A stretch of DNA of 64,000 bases from the NCBI GenBank assembly GCA_003446375.1, contig DMAW01000007.1:22887-86886 (forward strand). The letters are read 5' to 3'. Below are positions 55,821 through 63,999 of this stretch, piece after piece. The position numbers and the translations under genes are program-made. How positions within the stretch are numbered: position 1 is the first letter of the stretch; every line of letters starts with the position of its first letter. The notes below the pieces were generated by a model. That model was not told the DNA's origin and did no database searches. It saw only the letters and a list, made by a program, of their open reading frames with translations. The stretch is from Eubacteriaceae bacterium. Lineage in GTDB: Bacteria; Bacillota; Clostridia; Eubacteriales; Alkalibacteraceae.

Positions 55821-56384
55821 TTAGTCCTCCAATGTTCTTTTATATTTTTTCGCCTGAGTCTTATACAGGTTCTCTCCGGATGAATCTATTATAACCACCG
55901 CTGGAAATCCTTCTACTTTAAGTCTTCTGATTGCTTCGGTACCCAACTCTTCGTATGCTACCACCTCAGCAGAAACCACCGACTCCTTTAAAAGCGCCCC
56001 GGCTCCCCCAACTGCGCCAAAATAAACTGCTTTGTGCTTTCTCATGGCATCTATAACTGCATCATCTCTTTCGCCTTTGCCTATCATTCCCTTAAGCCCT
56101 TTTTCTATCAACCTCGGCGCATAGCTGTCCATTCTTCCGGCTGTCGTTGGACCTATAGACCCAATTATATCGCCGGGTTTTGCAGGACAAGGTCCGGCGT
56201 AATAGATTGTCTGGTTTTTTATATCGATTGGAAGTGGTCTTCCTTTTTCCATCTCTTCCACCATTTTTTTGTGAGCTGCATCTCTTGCAGTATAAATAGT
56301 GCCATTTAACAAAACCCTATCTCCAGCTTTTAGACTGCTAATAACGTCTTCATCAAGCGGCAGGTCTACAATTATCTCTTTCAT
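55821..56384 (-). CDS. Fumarate hydratase class I (Fe-S), beta subunit
   Basis: 187 residues from ATG 56384; GAGGTG overlaps the alpha-subunit stop nine bases upstream. The C-terminal swivel-like domain of class I fumarase: DRVLLNGTIYTARDAAHKKM, GPCPAKPGDIIGSIGPTTAGRMD near 68-90 and AVYFGAVGGAGALL. With the alpha subunit it hydrates fumarate to malate using a [4Fe-4S] cluster; the oxygen-labile enzyme fits an anaerobe. L-tartrate dehydratase is a close relative and not fully excluded. Confidence 0.92.
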   Translation of the reverse strand: MKEIIVDLPLDEDVISSLKAGDRVLLNGTIYTARDAAHKKMVEEMEKGRPLPIDIKNQTIYYAGPCPAKPGDIIGSIGPTTAGRMDSYAPRLIEKGLKGMIGKGERDDAVIDAMRKHKAVYFGAVGGAGALLKESVVSAEVVAYEELGTEAIRRLKVEGFPAVVIIDSSGENLYKTQAKKYKRTLED

Positions 56385-56397
56385 AATACACTTCACC

Positions 56398-57240
56398 TCA
56401 AACCTTGACTTTTATATGTCTATTGACGTGACAGCAGATATTTACTGCCACCGGAAGTCCTGCGATGTGAGTAGGGTATGTCATTATATTTACTCCTAAA
56501 ACAGTAGTTCTTCCTCCTAGTCCCATAGGTCCTATTCCTAATTTATTGAGTCTATCCAAAAGTTTTTTTTCTAAGTCCGCATAATAGGGATCTGTGTTTA
56601 ACTCATTTGCATTCCTGAGCAATGCTTGTTTTGATAAAAGTGCCGCCTTTTCCATTGTGCCTCCTATCCCTATTCCTATAAACAATGGAGGACAAGCATT
56701 TGGCCCTGCTAAGGATACTGTTTCAGTAACGAAATCAACTACCCCTTTTTCTCCTTCAGATGGCTTTAACATTTTCAACCTGCTCATATTTTCACTCCCG
56801 AAGCCTTTTGCAGTCAAGAGTATTTCTATCTCATCTCCATCAACAATGTCATAATGAATAACCGCAGGAACATTATCCATGGAATTTTTTCTTTCAATGG
56901 GATCTGAAACGACAGACTTTCTGAAATAACCGTCCTTATATGCATCTTTTAGAGCTTGATTTATTGCCCAGGAAATATTCCCTCCAACAACGTGCACATC
57001 TTGACCTAAATTGACGAAAGCAACTACCATTCCAGTATCTTGACATATGGGTATCTGTTTTTCTTTTGCCAAATTATTGTTTTTAACGATATCCTCAAAA
57101 ATAGATTTGCCTACTTCAGATTCTTCTTTTTTCATTCCTTCAAGCAATGCCTCTGAAACATCATTTGAAAGCTCGCAGTTAATCTGAAGCAATGCGTCAT
57201 ATACAGTTTCTCTTATCTTATCTATATGAATTTCTTTCAT
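56398..57240 (-). CDS. Fumarate hydratase class I (Fe-S), alpha subunit
   Basis: 280 residues. Cluster cysteines in PICQDTGM (about 63), GPNACPPLF near 185 and HVNRH.../NICCHVN near 268-275; GIGIGGTMEKAALLSK is also typical. Two-subunit form as in many clostridia and thermophiles, encoded just before the beta subunit (gap 13 bases). It links malate and fumarate in amino-acid fermentation or reductive TCA reactions. Confidence 0.93.
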   Translation of the reverse strand: MKEIHIDKIRETVYDALLQINCELSNDVSEALLEGMKKEESEVGKSIFEDIVKNNNLAKEKQIPICQDTGMVVAFVNLGQDVHVVGGNISWAINQALKDAYKDGYFRKSVVSDPIERKNSMDNVPAVIHYDIVDGDEIEILLTAKGFGSENMSRLKMLKPSEGEKGVVDFVTETVSLAGPNACPPLFIGIGIGGTMEKAALLSKQALLRNANELNTDPYYADLEKKLLDRLNKLGIGPMGLGGRTTVLGVNIMTYPTHIAGLPVAVNICCHVNRHIKVKV

Positions 57241-57305
57241 GGTATCTTCCTTTTCTCAATAATAATCCATTATATCATTTTAATTGTTTTTAAGTCCAAT
57301 AAAAA

Positions 57306-57340
57306 AACCCCTGTCACATATCAACCTGTAACATGGGGTC
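57306..57340 (-). terminator. Terminator of the rubredoxin gene
   Basis: A stem of ACCCC/GGGGT continued by TGTTACA/TGTGACA with one bulged base, then TTTTTTTATT on the minus strand, seven bases after the stop. Confidence 0.85.
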
Positions 57341-57347
57341 TAAAAAT

Positions 57348-57509
57348 TTACTCTACTTCCTGGAAATCTTCTTTTCCAGCTCCGCACAATGGGCATACCC
57401 AATCGTCTGGAATATCTGCAAAAGCGGTTCCCGGATCGATTCCGTTGTCAGGATCACCTTCAGCCGGATCGTAGATATAGCCACAGATTACACATTCATA
57501 TTTTTGCAT
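57348..57509 (-). CDS. Rubredoxin
   Basis: 53 residues. The two iron-binding knuckles are Cys6-x2-Cys9-Gly-Tyr ([11 protein letters not shown]) and Cys39-x2-Cys42 ([15 protein letters not shown]), with the usual length and acidic character. A one-iron redox protein that donates electrons to oxygen- or peroxide-detoxifying enzymes in anaerobes. GGAGG lies about 8 bases before the ATG. It is next to a Bcp peroxiredoxin gene, so a small oxidative-stress group is plausible. Confidence 0.97.
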   Translation of the reverse strand: MQKYECVICGYIYDPAEGDPDNGIDPGTAFADIPDDWVCPLCGAGKEDFQEVE

Positions 57510-57570
57510 TTGCAATTCCTCCTTGTATTTTTAATATATGCAATGGATTTTATAAATCCCTGCTTTCATA

Positions 57571-58035
57571 TCAAGTGCTTAAAATACACTTTTTAACTTC
57601 ATCTCCATGATTCTTCACTTTCACATTTAAGAACACATCTTTGATTATGCCCTCTTCATCTATAATGAAAGTACTTCTTAAAATACCATAATACTCTTTT
57701 CCAAACTTATTTTTCAGTGCCCAAACGCCATAATTATTTATAGCCTCGATCTCAGGGTCACTTAAAAGCAAAAACGGTAATTCGTATTTGTCGATAAATT
57801 TTTGATGGGATTTTTCTGAATCCTTGCTTATTCCTAATATCACCACATCGTTTTCCTTAAACTCTTCATATAAATCTTTAAACTGAAGCGCTTCATCAGT
57901 ACATCCCGGAGTATCATCTTTTGGATAAAAATACAAAACCACTTTTTTGCCTAAATAGTCCTTGAGGCTATGATCGTTTCCAAGATGATCTTTTAAGGTA
58001 AATTCAGGTGCCTTGTCTCCTTTTTTTAAGCTCAT
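57571..58035 (-). CDS. bcp: Thioredoxin-dependent peroxiredoxin, Bcp/PrxQ family
   Basis: 154 residues from ATG 58035; a GTG two codons earlier is the alternative. The peroxidatic Cys45 is in YPKDDTPGCTDEA. The resolving cysteine five residues on, present in many PrxQ proteins, is Leu here; the only other cysteine is near the C-terminus (KKCILST, about 150), so resolution may use that residue or thioredoxin directly. Reduces peroxides; thioredoxin and rubredoxin are encoded nearby. Confidence 0.93.
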   Translation of the reverse strand: MSLKKGDKAPEFTLKDHLGNDHSLKDYLGKKVVLYFYPKDDTPGCTDEALQFKDLYEEFKENDVVILGISKDSEKSHQKFIDKYELPFLLLSDPEIEAINNYGVWALKNKFGKEYYGILRSTFIIDEEGIIKDVFLNVKVKNHGDEVKKCILST

Positions 58036-58168
58036 GCTCACTCATCCTTTCTAATACTTTAATATGATACCCAGGTAAGCACCCTTTAATCTATAATCTT
58101 ATATTCTATTTATTTTTTTTATCTTTTGATATAATATAAAAATACATTCTCTTTCGGAGGTTACAATA

Positions 58169-59077
58169 ATGACATATAATAAATCATTTTTAGCAGCATC
58201 TCTCACTACATTTATTTGGGGATTCTCATATATAAGCACTAAAGTGCTTGTATATTCAATAAGCCCATATCTCTTGGTTTTTTATAGATTTTTAATATCA
58301 TCGGCATTTTTATTAATTCTTCTAAAGCTTAGAGAGAAAAAATTGCATATAAGGCTTGTGGATTTGCCTAGATTCCTTTTTACCTCGATTATAGGATACA
58401 CCGTATATTTTTTGCTGGAAAGCAACGGAATCAAATTAACAAGTGCTTCCATAGCTTCAATCATCATAGGAACTATTCCTGTTCTTTCTCTTCTTACTGA
58501 TGTTATATTTTTCAAAAACAGATTGACAGGGGTAAAGCTTATTAGCGTAGCTTTATCATTTGCCGGGATTTTAATGGTTATAGGCAATCCTACAGTCGAT
58601 CGAATAAATCCTTTAGGAGTTCTTTTGGTTTTTGGAGCAGCATCTTGTTGGATTTTTTTCAACTACATGAACCAGCCATTATACTTTAATTATTCTACAC
58701 TTGCAATAACTACATGGCAAACATTGATAGCACTTGTCAGTATGCTATTTGTAGTCTTGATCAAAGAAAAAAACTTGCTCATAAGCGTGAACTCAGAACA
58801 ATTTTTACACATAGTTTTTTTAGGTCTTGCTGCCTCTGCCGGAGGTTTTTTGTTTTACATCTACGCATTGAAAAACCTGGGCGTAGTTGCTACTACCTTA
58901 TTTGTTAATTTTATTCCTGTTACTACAATGCTTACAGGAAGGATATTCCTCAATGAACACCTTACCTCTTTGCAATGGATTGGTGGTTTTATTATAGTGA
59001 TATCTCTATATACCGGCTCTATTTTAAGCAGCAAAAACTCTGTAAAGACAGTGCCTAAAGACAGTAAAACCGGGTAA
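58169..59077 (+). CDS. DMT-superfamily (EamA) transporter
   Basis: 302 residues, ten membrane helices as two EamA repeats (about 5-137 and 147-287), with FIWGFSYISTKVL in the first and GAASCWIFFNYMNQPLYF at the junction, and a final helix ending in a charged tail. Family members export amino acids or other metabolites; substrate not assignable. GGAGG precedes the ATG. A terminator hairpin overlaps its 3' end. Confidence 0.88.
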   Translation: MTYNKSFLAASLTTFIWGFSYISTKVLVYSISPYLLVFYRFLISSAFLLILLKLREKKLHIRLVDLPRFLFTSIIGYTVYFLLESNGIKLTSASIASIIIGTIPVLSLLTDVIFFKNRLTGVKLISVALSFAGILMVIGNPTVDRINPLGVLLVFGAASCWIFFNYMNQPLYFNYSTLAITTWQTLIALVSMLFVVLIKEKNLLISVNSEQFLHIVFLGLAASAGGFLFYIYALKNLGVVATTLFVNFIPVTTMLTGRIFLNEHLTSLQWIGGFIIVISLYTGSILSSKNSVKTVPKDSKTG

Positions 59078-59093
59078 CTACATCGTTACCCGG
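59070..59093. terminator. Terminator overlapping the DMT transporter stop
   Basis: A 9-bp perfect stem CCGGGTAAC/GTTACCCGG with a six-base loop, containing the stop codon (59075-59077), between convergent genes. A TCTTTT tract follows on the plus strand. Confidence 0.8.
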
Positions 59094-59099
59094 AATCTT

Positions 59100-59852
59100 T
59101 TATAATATCTTTTTTAAAAATGTCTTCGTTCTGTCTTCTTGAGGATTTTCAAAAATTTGATTAGGGTCTCCTTCTTCTACTATTCTGCCTTCATCCATGA
59201 ATATGACTCTTGTCCCCACTTCTTTGGCAAACCCCATCTCATGTGTCACTACGATCATTGTCATACCGTCTTTTGCGAGCTTCTTCATTACTTCCAGCAC
59301 TTCTCCGACCAGCTCAGGATCTAGAGCAGAAGTCGGTTCGTCAAAGAGCATTATCTTAGGTTGCATTGCAAGAGCCCTAGCTATAGCAACCCTTTGTTGC
59401 TGTCCTCCGGAAAGCCTAGATGGATATTCATCTCTTTTATCTTCAAGGCCTACTAATTTCAATAAATCTAGTGCAACTTCTTTTATATCTTCTTCTTTTA
59501 TTTTCTTTACAATTTTAGGAGCTATGGTTATGTTTTCATAAACAGTTAGATGAGGAAAAAGATTGAATCTTTGAAAAACCATTCCCAGCTCGGTACAAAG
59601 CTCCTGAGCTTTTTCAGCAGGTATATCCTGAAGATCTTTTCCCATCTCTCTTTGATCTGCAAGCTCTCCGTCTATGTATATCTTCCCACTGGTGATTCTT
59701 TCTAATTGATTCAAGCACCTAAGCATGGTGCTTTTGCCTGAACCACTTGGGCCTATTACGCATACTACCTCTCCTGGCTTTACTTCCAGGTTTATATCCT
59801 TTAATACTTCTAAGTCTCCAAATGACTTATATACATTTTCCAACTTGATCAT
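59100..59852 (-). CDS. Polar amino acid ABC transporter, ATP-binding protein (GlnQ-like)
   Basis: 250 residues. Walker [10 protein letters not shown] (about 34-42), signature LSGGQQQR near 145, Walker [15 protein letters not shown] and the switch His in [12 protein letters not shown]; the DPELVGEVL form is typical of the PAAT family. It powers uptake with the permease and binding protein encoded just upstream (13-base gap). Acts at the inner face of the membrane. Confidence 0.95.
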   Translation of the reverse strand: MIKLENVYKSFGDLEVLKDINLEVKPGEVVCVIGPSGSGKSTMLRCLNQLERITSGKIYIDGELADQREMGKDLQDIPAEKAQELCTELGMVFQRFNLFPHLTVYENITIAPKIVKKIKEEDIKEVALDLLKLVGLEDKRDEYPSRLSGGQQQRVAIARALAMQPKIMLFDEPTSALDPELVGEVLEVMKKLAKDGMTMIVVTHEMGFAKEVGTRVIFMDEGRIVEEGDPNQIFENPQEDRTKTFLKKIL

Positions 59853-59864
59853 AAAGATACGCTC

Positions 59865-60524
59865 CTAATCATAAATTGAATACCTTTTTTCGATTTTATC
59901 GAAACCTAGCTGTACTATCGAGGTTAAAAACAGATATACAACTGCTGCATAGATATAATAAAACCATCTGCCTGTTGCATTTGACATCTGATTAACTGTA
60001 CGTAAAAGCTCGAACAATCCGATCGATGCAACGAGGGAAGTGTCCTTAAGCAACATTATAATCTCATTTCCTACAGGCGGTATCAGCCTTCTGTACGCTT
60101 GTGGGATTATTATCTTGAACATTGCCTGGTAGTAGCTCATTCCCAAGGCTTTGGAAGCTTCCATCTGCCCTTTGTCTATGGATTGAATTCCCGCTCTGAA
60201 AATTTCAGCCAAATATGCAGCCGAGTTAAGAGAGTACGTTACAGCTGCCGCAACCAATAAAGGCAAGCGGACGGGATTGCCCAAAATATCCAACGTAAAT
60301 AGAGGTATCGCATATACTATAATAAAAAGCTGCATCAATAAAGGTGTTCCTCTAAATACCCATACGTAAAACCATGTAAGAGCGTTTAGAAGCTTGCTTT
60401 TAGATATCCTTCCTAATGCCAGGACGATTCCCAATATAGTTCCTGCAATAATGCCGATAACCGTCAATTGTATCGTTAAAACCGTACCTTGAAGCATCGC
60501 CATTATCTGAGGCGTAGTCAACAA
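59865..60524 (-). CDS. Polar amino acid ABC transporter, permease
   Basis: 219 residues from a TTG at 60524, which has AAGGAAG six bases upstream. The open frame runs to a TTG at 60572, but that would translate the intercistronic hairpin at 60554-60588 and gives an atypically long N-terminus. HisM/GlnP-type: five or so membrane helices with the EAA loop EASKALGMSYYQAMFKIIIPQA (about 133-150). Lies between the binding-protein and ATPase genes. Confidence 0.9.
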   Translation of the reverse strand: MLTTPQIMAMLQGTVLTIQLTVIGIIAGTILGIVLALGRISKSKLLNALTWFYVWVFRGTPLLMQLFIIVYAIPLFTLDILGNPVRLPLLVAAAVTYSLNSAAYLAEIFRAGIQSIDKGQMEASKALGMSYYQAMFKIIIPQAYRRLIPPVGNEIIMLLKDTSLVASIGLFELLRTVNQMSNATGRWFYYIYAAVVYLFLTSIVQLGFDKIEKRYSIYD

Positions 60525-60553
60525 TTTGATCTTCCTTTCCTTTTGTGATTGAA

Positions 60554-60588
60554 ATAAGCTTGCATGGCTCAAACCTATACAAGCTTAT
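60554..60588 (-). promoter_or_regulatory. Intercistronic stem-loop between binding protein and permease genes
   Basis: A 9-bp stem ATAAGCTTG/CAAGCTTAT with a 17-base loop, 11 bases beyond the binding-protein stop. In many ABC operons such hairpins stabilise the abundant binding-protein mRNA or attenuate downstream genes; here the role is inferred. Confidence 0.6.
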
Positions 60589-60598
60589 CCATCAGTTA

Positions 60599-61399
60599 TT
60601 ATTCAATTACTTTAAGCTCAGTGTCAATATTTGAAGTATAGTCGTCTTTTAGCCACTCTACAGATATTTCAGCCAAAGTTCCTTCTTCTCTAAGCTCGCT
60701 TAAAGCTTTGTCGATCTTCTCTTTAAGTTCAACGTCTTCTTTTCTGATACAGACACCTATAGGCTCATTTGTAAGCTGCGCTGAAGATATCTCAAAGTTG
60801 TCAGGATCATTCCCTACGTATTCTATCGCCACGGGATAATCCACGACTATGTAATCCACATATCCTGCCTTCATAGCTGAAAACGTCTGAATGATCTCAT
60901 CGTATTTAATAAGCTCGATATCAAGATCTTCCATATATTTTTGAACTGCACTATCTGCTGTAGTTCCCAACTGAACTCCCACTGTCTTTCCGTCAAGATC
61001 TTCCGGTGTCTTTACAGAATCATCTCCCGGTTTTACAACGATAACCTGACCATTTGACAAATAAGGCTCTGAAAATAAAAATGTTTCAAGCCTTTTCGGC
61101 GTTATGCTTACAGATGACATGATGATATCGTAGTTCTGAGTTTCAAGCCCTTGGAATATCCCATCAAATGCAGTTGAGATAAACTCTACTTCCATTTCTA
61201 GTTTTTCGCCCAGTGCTTTTGCAAGCGCAATGTCAAATCCTACAAGTTCGTTGTTTTCATCTCTATACTCCATTGGTGGATAAGAGTCATCGACTCCTAT
61301 TTTCAGGATATCCCCTTCAGCTGAATCTGAAGAACACCCCGTAAAAATCATTGCTGCCGCCATCAAAACAACGACTAAAACCAAAGAAATCTTTTTCAT
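60599..61399 (-). CDS. Polar amino acid ABC transporter, substrate-binding lipoprotein
   Basis: 266 residues from ATG 61399 (GGGGAGG upstream); the longer open frame adds a non-hydrophobic stretch before the signal. Lipoprotein signal peptide: KK, hydrophobic core 5-18, lipobox FTGC with Cys22. SBP_bac_3 fold with IGVDDSYPPMEYRDENNELVGFD at about 33-55 and GVQLGTTAD near 142. The exact amino acid is unclear; the glutamine/arginine/cystine group fits. First gene of the importer operon. Confidence 0.94.
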   Translation of the reverse strand: MKKISLVLVVVLMAAAMIFTGCSSDSAEGDILKIGVDDSYPPMEYRDENNELVGFDIALAKALGEKLEMEVEFISTAFDGIFQGLETQNYDIIMSSVSITPKRLETFLFSEPYLSNGQVIVVKPGDDSVKTPEDLDGKTVGVQLGTTADSAVQKYMEDLDIELIKYDEIIQTFSAMKAGYVDYIVVDYPVAIEYVGNDPDNFEISSAQLTNEPIGVCIRKEDVELKEKIDKALSELREEGTLAEISVEWLKDDYTSNIDTELKVIE

Positions 61400-61556
61400 T
61401 TTATTACCTCCCCAAAATCGACATTTTACTGTCATTCCCTTTCCTATCAACAGTTTTATCAGTTTTTTATTATATCATACCCTTAAGAATAAATATACAT
61501 TTTTTGATACTTAAAATACAATGCATTTTTATTCTTTTGAATGAGATTTTTATATT

Positions 61557-61612
61557 TGAACATTTGTTCATGGGTATAACTTTTGACGTTTTTATGTTAT
61601 AATCTAATTGAA
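61557..61612 (+). promoter_or_regulatory. LexA-like box and extended -10 promoter of the small gene
   Basis: TGAACATTTGTTCA (61557-61570) is a perfect 6-2-6 palindrome containing GAAC-N4-GTTC, the core of the Gram-positive LexA box. About 30 bases on, TGTTATAAT (about 61594-61602) is an extended -10. LexA control is inferred. Confidence 0.45.
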
Positions 61613-61635
61613 AGTTGATTAAGGAGGCGTAGTCC

Positions 61636-61911
61636 ATGAAAATTATGATGGTAGGCGGCATCAACGACAAAAAAGCTGACAAATTAATTGGTGCCATCAA
61701 AAAAAATTGCGGTAATGAAATCGAAGTAGTAAACGTGAATATTTTTACACAAAAACCTCTTGAAGAAGAAGCTAAAGAAAACCCAGATGTAATAGTCATG
61801 CTAAACAAGCAAAGCTTCTCATTCAAGGCACCTGTTATAGATGGCCTTGGATTGATTTACCCTCAAATGGGCGAAAAGAAGGTTTACGAAGAAATCAAGA
61901 AGCATCTCTGA
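61636..61911 (+). CDS. Small unrecognised protein (91 residues)
   Basis: GGAGG is nine bases before the ATG. The peptide reads as alternating beta/alpha: a first strand MKIMMVGGIND, helix KADKLIGAIKKN, second strand EIEVVNVNIF, helix, third strand DVIVMLNK, and a final helix EEIKKHL. This resembles PTS EIIB-lactose/cellobiose-type Rossmann-like folds, but the phosphorylated cysteine is missing at the loop after strand one and no PTS genes are near. I do not recognise a family. Its stop lies inside the 54-base palindrome at 61906-61959. Confidence 0.75.
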   Translation: MKIMMVGGINDKKADKLIGAIKKNCGNEIEVVNVNIFTQKPLEEEAKENPDVIVMLNKQSFSFKAPVIDGLGLIYPQMGEKKVYEEIKKHL

Positions 61912-61959
61912 TTAAAATAATGACTCAAGGCATGCCTTGAGTCATTATTTTAATCAGAG
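61906..61959. terminator. 54-bp perfect palindrome acting as a bidirectional terminator
   Basis: Perfect inverted repeat of two 27-base arms with no spacer, centred between 61932 and 61933. The GC-rich core (GACTCAAGGC/GCCTTGAGTC) is followed in either direction by ATTATTTTAATC. The final Leu codon and TGA stop of both convergent genes (61906-61911 and 61954-61959) form the ends of the arms. Confidence 0.85.
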
Positions 61960-62886
61960 TATATTTTTTGCTGTTTCTTCATCAGTTATAAGCGTACTGA
62001 CATAACCACTTTTAAGTCCTGCTTTTATTGCCTTTTCCTTTTCTTTTCCCCCTGCCATACATACAACTTCAGGTATTTTCTTAAATGTTTTAGGTTCTAT
62101 CCCCATTACCGACTTATTTAAATCACAATCCAATATTTTGCCGTTTTCGTCAAAATACCTTAAGCTTATATTTCCTACTCCACCAAGCTTTATTATATCT
62201 TTATAATCACCCTCTTCAATCAACGTAGTTTTTAAAGAGGATGAGTACTTGCTTACTTCTCCTATGCTTAAAAACACGACATCACAAGCTTCTATCTGTT
62301 CGAATACTTCCCTAATTGATTCTTCTTTTAAATATTCCTCTTTAATAAGCGGGTTTTTTACAAAAGTAGGTGCAAATAGAAAATAAGTCTTTGCATTTAA
62401 TTTTTCTCCTACCATCCTAGTAATCTCATCGGATTTTCGGGGTCCGTCTTCAGAGCTCATGCCGCCCACCAACTGTGTCACTGTTATATTTTGAAATCTA
62501 TTTAGATTTGACGGTAAATTAGCAGCAAGGTGATACAGTGTCTTTCCCCACGAAACCCCTATCTGCAGATTATCTCTTAGCATAGATATAAGATAATTTA
62601 CCCCTTCCATCGCAAGGGTTTCGTATAAATTTTCTTTTTCCATGGTCTTTATGACGATAGCCCTATCTAACTTGAATTTTTCTTCCAAACCGCTTTCAAG
62701 TTCTGCAAAGCTTTCATTGTAACCCTCTATGCTTATCTTTACTATACCTTCTTCTCTTACTTTCTTAAGTAGCCTATTCACTCTTTGTCTAGACATTTTC
62801 ATACGCTTTGCAATTTCATTTTGCGTATAATCCAGCCTGTAATAATAATGTGCTATTTTTATCAACAGATTTCTCATATCTTCCAT
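61954..62886 (-). CDS. SorC/DeoR-family sugar-binding transcriptional regulator
   Basis: 310 residues from ATG 62886 (AAGGGG eight bases upstream; TTG 62892 is less likely). N-terminal helix-turn-helix YTQNEIAKRMKMSRQRVNRLLKKVR (about 20-44), and a large SorC effector domain from about 55 with GVSWGKTLYHLA near 115 and VCMAGGKEKEKAI near 280. These proteins bind sugar phosphates and control catabolic operons. No sugar operon is adjacent; the SDR gene upstream (63141) is the only near target. Confidence 0.9.
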   Translation of the reverse strand: MEDMRNLLIKIAHYYYRLDYTQNEIAKRMKMSRQRVNRLLKKVREEGIVKISIEGYNESFAELESGLEEKFKLDRAIVIKTMEKENLYETLAMEGVNYLISMLRDNLQIGVSWGKTLYHLAANLPSNLNRFQNITVTQLVGGMSSEDGPRKSDEITRMVGEKLNAKTYFLFAPTFVKNPLIKEEYLKEESIREVFEQIEACDVVFLSIGEVSKYSSSLKTTLIEEGDYKDIIKLGGVGNISLRYFDENGKILDCDLNKSVMGIEPKTFKKIPEVVCMAGGKEKEKAIKAGLKSGYVSTLITDEETAKNIL

Positions 62887-62971
62887 GTCCAAATCCCCTT
62901 TAACAATACCCTTATATCATAAGTATAGCTTAATTTTTATATTTATAAAGTTATTTTAACATAAATATATA

Positions 62972-63000
62972 TTAAAACCCTATAGAAAATAGGGTTTTAA
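62972..63000 (-). terminator. Terminator downstream of the SDR gene
   Basis: A 12-bp stem TTAAAACCCTAT/ATAGGGTTTTAA with a five-base loop, AT-rich on the minus-strand 3' side. It lies between the SDR stop and the SorC start. Confidence 0.7.
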
Positions 63001-63140
63001 ATATTATTCAGGCAACTTTTCGCTTATATAGAACATGACTTTATTGAAATATTATCTCGTTTTTTTATAATTTCAAATTCTGTTTTCCATTGATTGTACA
63101 GATCATTTAGATTTTACATTTCTTCAATTACACTTTTTCT

Positions 63141-63890
63141 TTATCTTATCGTCCTTCCGCCATCAACTAAAATCTTTTGCCCGGTTATGTATTCTGATTG
63201 ATCAGTTGCTAAAAATAATACTGCCTTGGCTATATCCTTAGGCGTAGCCAACCGCCTCAAAGGTATACCTGACTCCACTTCTTTTTTTCTTTCCGGGGTA
63301 AAAAAATCTTTTAGCATCTCTGTTTCGGTTGGCCCTGGGGCTACTGTGTTGACGTTTATGCCATATGGACCAAACTCTTGAGCTAATGACCTCATCAACA
63401 GTTCAACGCCGCTTTTTGATGCTGAATATGCCGCTGTTCCTCCTCTTGGCTGTTCCACTGCAGAACTTGATATTCCTATTATTTTGCCTGATTTGTTCTT
63501 CATCATTTCCTTGATGGCTTCCATGGAACAGTAAAAAGTTCCCTTTAAGTTGATATCTATTACTTTAGCAAAATCTTCATTTGAGATATCCAAAGCAGAT
63601 GGAGGCGCAAGTCCTATTCCAGCATTATTTACGAGTATGTCTATTTTCCCAAACTCATTTACTGCCAAATCAATAAGGGCCTTTGACTGTTCAGGTACAG
63701 ATACATCACAACAGCAGAGCACTGCTTTTGAGCCTAAGTCCTCTATGATCTTTTTAAGATCCTTAGCAGCTTTTTCGCTTGAACAGTAGTTTATTACTAT
63801 ATCCGCTCCGTTTTTTGCAAGTTCAACTGCAATCGCCCTTCCTATTCCTTTTGAAGCTCCTGTTACAACTGCTACCTTTCCCTTTAACAT
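63141..63890 (-). CDS. Short-chain dehydrogenase/reductase, FabG-like
   Basis: 249 residues from ATG 63890 (GGAGG six bases upstream; GTG at 63896 is inside the ribosome site). Cofactor motif TGASKGIG (about 10-17), NNAG near 87, catalytic Ser in ISSSAVEQ and Tyr-x3-Lys in YSASKSG (about 153). NADP(H) is likely from the S-K pattern after strand one. It could be 3-oxoacyl-ACP reductase or a dehydrogenase of sugars or alcohols; no fab genes are beside it, so a stand-alone role is more probable. Confidence 0.9.
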   Translation of the reverse strand: MLKGKVAVVTGASKGIGRAIAVELAKNGADIVINYCSSEKAAKDLKKIIEDLGSKAVLCCCDVSVPEQSKALIDLAVNEFGKIDILVNNAGIGLAPPSALDISNEDFAKVIDINLKGTFYCSMEAIKEMMKNKSGKIIGISSSAVEQPRGGTAAYSASKSGVELLMRSLAQEFGPYGINVNTVAPGPTETEMLKDFFTPERKKEVESGIPLRRLATPKDIAKAVLFLATDQSEYITGQKILVDGGRTIR

Positions 63891-63978
63891 TTTCACCCTC
63901 CTGTTAATCAGTAGTATTTTTAATTTTTATTATTCCTTAGAATTTTTTATACATATATAATTATTTGCAAAAATAAAA

Positions 63979-63999
63979 CCCCAATGAAATTCATTGGGG
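63979..63999 (-). terminator. Terminator hairpin at the right edge (gene beyond window)
   Basis: A 10-bp stem CCCCAATGAA/TTCATTGGGG with almost no spacer, followed on the minus strand by TTTTATTTTTG. It probably ends a minus-strand gene lying beyond the right edge. Confidence 0.75.
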
